Positions 7,570 through 10,000 of a stretch of 10,000 bases of DNA are shown here, in pieces. Source of the stretch: Actinidia chinensis (lineage: Eukaryota > Streptophyta > Magnoliopsida > Ericales > Actinidiaceae). Every line of letters begins with the position of its first letter. Positions within the stretch are counted from its first letter, which is position 1. The stretch is from contig CM018913.1 of assembly GCA_009663005.1 (NCBI GenBank), positions 19,289,200 through 19,299,199 of the forward strand, given 5' to 3'. Position numbers and translations under genes: made by a program. The notes under the pieces are model-generated. The model did no database searches and was not told where the DNA came from. It worked only from the letters and a program-made list of their open reading frames with translations.

Positions 7570-7845
7570 CTTGGTAATTTGTAGACATAGCATTAACAAG
7601 TTACTTGGCAATTTGGTTTGTAAGATATGTCTTTATTTGCCCATTGATTTTATATAGGTACCATTAAATTGACCACAAAATTTCATTGGATGTACCACTT
7701 GAATGCGATGCCTCGGCCTAAGTAAAGGCCCCTCTTATATAAAGATCCACCAGTCGAAATAGTAACAGGTTCTCACTTTCGTAGGACCTTCCAAAATAGT
7801 AACAGAATTTCTTTGGATGGACAACGTGAATGCCACCTTCTTTTT
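7570..7845 (-). repeat. D repeat, copy 3
   Basis: It starts abruptly at cttggtaatttgtagacatag, lacking the gaatgctatgc found at the start of other D copies, because the inserted element ends there. It holds an intact dyad ggcctaagtaaaggcc (7715-7730) and TATA box (7736-7744). Confidence 0.8.
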
Positions 7846-8399
7846 TCAGCTTTTATAAGTTGGTACGAATTAGTTATTGCCATTTGTAATACTTTGACTA
7901 TTTCAAACTATAATTATAGAATTTTTGTATAAGTAGCATTGATAGTTTTGCAATTGTTTGGTTTCGCGAGGTGTAATATCTATTGACTATCAGACTCAAT
8001 TGGATGGACAATGCTGGTAGGGATGTTTGGGCCCAAGTACTCTCGAATACGTCTTTTCAAATTTCAAAATATTAAGGGTAAAAAAAATGGTTTAAATTCC
8101 ATTAGATTGACCACGTGAATGCCACCTTCTTCTTACAACTTTTATATGTTGGTACAAATTAGATATTGGCATTTGTGATACTTTGACTATTTCAAATTAT
8201 AATTATTGAATTTTTGTAGAAGTAGCATTAATAGTTTCGCAATTGTTTACTTTTGCGAGTTGTAACTCAATTGACTATTGGACTCGATTGGATGGACCAT
8301 GCTAGTAGGGATGCCAGAGTTCAATTACTCTTGAAAACGTCTTTCAACACTTCCAAATATTGAGGTAAAGAAAATATTTTAAATTTCATTGGATTGACC
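7846..8399 (-). repeat. Two M monomers between D copies 3 and 4
   Basis: Landmarks are gtataagtagcat at 7927 and gtagaagtagcat at 8216, 289 bp apart. The first carries tttgggcccaagtactctcg. The second has cagagttcaattactctt instead, a local divergence. CACGTG is present at 8112-8117. Confidence 0.85.
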
Positions 8400-8682
8400 A
8401 CATGAATTCTATGCTTTTGTAATTTGTAGAAGTAGCATTAACAATGTACTTGGCAATTTGGTTTGTAAGATATGTCTTTATTCACCTATTGATTTTGTAT
8501 AGGTACGATTAGATTGACCACAAAATTGCATTGGATGTACCACTTGAATGCGATGCCTTGGCCTAAGTAAAGGCCCCTTTTATATAAAGATCCACTAGCC
8601 GAAATACTATCAGGTTCACTTTCGTAGGACCAGCAAAAATAGTGATGAAATTTTATTGGATGGACCATGTGAATGCCACCTT
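8400..8682 (-). repeat. D repeat, copy 4
   Basis: It contains gtagaagtagcattaac (8426), cttggcaatttggtttgtaag, the dyad ggcctaagtaaaggcc (8560-8575) and the TATA box (8581-8589). The minus-strand open frame at 8486-8692 is a chance frame across this repeat and has no homologue in other copies of the same length. Confidence 0.8.
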
Positions 8683-9236
8683 CTTCTTTCAACTTTTATA
8701 AATCGGTACAAATTAGTTATTGCCATTTGTGATACTTTGACTATTACAAACTATAATTATAGAATTTTTATAAAAATATCATTGATAGTTTTGCAATTGT
8801 TTGGTTTTGTGAAGTGTAACATCTATTGACTATCAAACTCGATTGGATGGACTATGCTAGTAGGGATGCCTGGGCGCAACAACTCTCGAATATGTCTTTC
8901 CACACCTCCAAATATTGAGGTACAGAAAAATGTTTAAAATTTCATTGGATGGACAACGTGAATGCCACCTTCTTCGTACAACTTTTATAAGTTAGTACAA
9001 ATTAGATATTGGCACATGTGATACTTTGACTATTTTAAACTTTAATTATTGACTTTTTGTAGAAGTAGCATTAATAGTTTCGCAATTGTTTGGTTTTGTG
9101 AGCTGTAACTCTATTGACTATCAGATTCAATTGGATGGACCATGCTAGTAGAAATGTCTGGGCTCAAGTACTCTCGAAAACATCTTTCTACATTTTCAAA
9201 TATTAAGGTAAAAAAAATTAAATTTCATTAGATGGA
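8683..9236 (-). repeat. Two M monomers between D copies 4 and 5
   Basis: Landmarks are ataaaaatatcat at 8770 (degenerate) and gtagaagtagcat at 9059. Blocks are in normal order, with tgcctgggcgcaacaactct in the first and tgtctgggctcaagtactct in the second. The second lacks the atgcttt before its aatttcatt block. Confidence 0.85.
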
Positions 9237-9455
9237 CCACATTAACAACGTTACTTGGCAATTTGATTTGTAAGATATGTCTTTATTTTCCATCAATTTT
9301 ATATAGGTACCATTAAATTGACCACAAAATTTCATTGGATGTACCACTTGAATGCAATGCCTTGGCCTTAGTAAAGGCCCCTCTTATATAAAGATCCACT
9401 AGCCGAAATAGTGACGGAATTTCATTGGATGGACCACATGAATTCCACCTTCTTC
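9237..9455 (-). repeat. D repeat, copy 5 (deleted at one end)
   Basis: It begins at ccacattaacaacg: the segment between gaccac and cattaac, including gtagaagtag, is missing. It also lacks the block ggttctcactttcgtaggacc between the two gaaatagt-like stretches. It has an intact TATA box (9385-9393) and dyad (9364-9379). It is the first repeat after the LTR start on the minus strand. Confidence 0.75.
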
Positions 9456-9545
9456 TTGACCTTTAAACTCCTCATAATTCATATTAATTATTGTACATAC
9501 CCTAATTTACATAATTAAAGAAATTTACAGATTCGGGGTGTTACA
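9456..9545 (-). mobile_element. LTR start edge (U3 5' end) on the minus strand
   Basis: Read on the minus strand this begins TGTAACACCCCGAATCTGTA, the start typical of Tekay/Del-type chromovirus LTRs, followed by about 75 bp of unique AT-rich sequence before the first D repeat. It directly follows the polypurine tract, which fixes the boundary. Confidence 0.75.
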
Positions 9546-9557
9546 TTCTCCCCCTTA
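9546..9557 (-). other. Polypurine tract (plus-strand DNA primer site) of the minus-strand element
   Basis: On the minus strand it reads taagggggagaa immediately before TGTAACACC. An RNase-H-resistant purine run abutting the 3' LTR primes second-strand DNA synthesis during reverse transcription. Position and composition fit closely, which sets orientation: element body to the right, LTR to the left. Confidence 0.75.
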
Positions 9558-9589
9558 ATAAAAGTTTGTCCTCAAACTTAACCAATGCC
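9558..9589 (-). pseudogene. Possible last codons of pol before the 3' LTR
   Basis: On the minus strand, gttaagtttgaggacaaact reads VKFEDK and runs into the polypurine tract. Many Tekay-type pol genes end in a FED...LRG-type tail just before the tract. Upstream the frame is broken within a few codons, so only this short remnant is supported. It could be a chance match, but the position directly before the tract makes this less likely. Confidence 0.4.
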
Positions 9590-10000
9590 GTAATTTACAT
9601 TGTGCACTCCGTCCAGAGTTTGACTCGATCTATCTATATTTCGTATTCGACCAACATTTTAGTTGTTCCATCACGTTTCCGTCGCGCTACTCTGATTTCT
9701 GAATTGCAAACCTATCTCCTAATAATCTCAGTGAATAAATACCATGATTTACTACTCAACCACAAGTAGTAGGTCTCCTAACTTATGACTACTTATGTAC
9801 CTGACTGTAGGGTTAACCTTTTTTATTGCAACTGCCCTTTCAGTGGGTAGCCTACACCATGGTGCCATGATTGGTGCTAAACAAACAAACCGGCCTTCCC
9901 CGAAATGTCTGGCCAGAAGACACTACCGTAGTGGTAGATGAAGGCTTAACCAAATACTGCTACTGTAACGTAAAATCTTTCGATTTACCGCTATTATAAT
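9590..10000 (-). other. Interior 3' region of the minus-strand element, no coherent coding seen
   Basis: By position this should hold the chromodomain or post-pol region of the minus-strand element, but I cannot read a chromodomain in any frame. Stops are frequent on the minus strand. A 67-codon plus-strand opening (9566-9769) overlaps the pol tail and is not supported. Small symmetric sites are present: caccatggtg (9855-9864) and a ctacc/ggtag pair near 9924-9938. It is either heavily decayed or a non-coding 3' region. Confidence 0.4.

Larger units (their letters stand above)
7581..9236 (-). repeat. Second higher-order repeat: M-M-D units of about 843 bp
   Basis: D landmarks at 7581 and 8426 are 845 bp apart, and D copy 5 falls in the same phase after allowing for a deletion of about 38 bp near 9240. 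Between D copies there are always two M monomers, with steps of 344-346, 289 and about 210 bp. This differs from the left array, where nine M monomers separate D copies 1 and 2. Confidence 0.75.
2141..9545 (-). mobile_element. Very long minus-strand LTR (3' LTR) with a tandem-repeat U3, interrupted by another element
   Basis: On the minus strand the LTR starts TGTAACACCCCG at 9545, directly after a polypurine tract (9546-9557) and a pol-tail remnant, so this is a 3' LTR whose element body lies to the right. U3 comprises a short unique edge (9456-9545) and the M/D repeat arrays (about 2948-9455). R/U5-like unique sequence fills 2141-2947, with a splice-donor-like caaggtaagtaacc at 2312-2325. 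The proposed end is ccgaca, that is tgtcgg at 2141 on the plus strand, seven bases past the end of the plus-strand LTR. The total is 7405 bp including about 1.17 kb of inserted sequence, leaving about 6.2 kb. Known plant gypsy LTRs reach a few kilobases, so this would be at the long end. The 9545 edge is strong. The 2141 edge is an inference resting only on TG...CA and the abutting LTR. The array could instead be a satellite that merely ends in LTR sequence. Confidence 0.55.

Noticed and set aside
8486..8692. Minus-strand 68-codon frame in D copy 4
   Set aside because: It coincides with repeat sequence; other D copies do not preserve it.
3346..9455. CRISPR array
   Set aside because: Units of 288 bp are similar throughout, with no short constant repeat alternating with unique spacers, and the setting is a plant genome.
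9566..9769. Plus-strand 67-codon frame near the right edge
   Set aside because: It overlaps the minus-strand pol tail; no recognisable domain; near the length expected by chance in AT-rich sequence.

Overview
This window looks like repetitive DNA from a flowering-plant nuclear genome, probably a dicot, although nothing in it fixes the species. It is AT-rich and carries no intact gene, no RNA gene and no sign of bacterial organisation. What can be identified is decayed Ty3/gypsy LTR-retrotransposon sequence of at least three origins, lying next to or inside one another.

Left part (1-2133), plus strand. A broken pol fragment covers the protease-to-reverse-transcriptase linker and the first residues of RT, and resembles the Tekay/Del chromovirus lineage. 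It runs straight into an LTR-like segment that begins close to a TATA box and ends in a chromovirus-type LTR terminus (gcgtgaca, 2126-2133). The simplest reading is one plus-strand element that lost everything between early RT and the U3 of its 3' LTR.

Middle and right (2141-9545), minus strand. Near the right edge, read on the minus strand, a short pol-tail coding remnant, a polypurine tract and a canonical LTR start (TGTAACACCCCG) follow each other. This marks a 3' LTR that extends leftward over most of the window. Its U3 is made of two related repeat types. M is a monomer repeating every 288 bp. D is a longer, diverged relative with a TATA box in four of five copies. M and D form higher-order arrays: three A-B dimers of 576-577 bp at 3725-5453, and an M-M-D unit of about 843 bp at 7581-9236. 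Unique R/U5-like sequence at 2141-2947 completes the LTR. If this reading is right, the LTR is about 6.2 kb without its insertion, which is unusually large.

Insertion (about 6400-7569), plus strand. The repeat array is interrupted by the 3' end of a different gypsy element: the integrase C-terminal half plus a short (about 380 bp) LTR. It keeps one reading frame but has four internal stops, and the catalytic glutamate position holds lysine.

No genes work together here. The interest lies in the nested architecture and in a satellite-like array that seems to form the promoter region of a retrotransposon LTR. Lineage assignments come from recognising motifs by eye, not from a database search.
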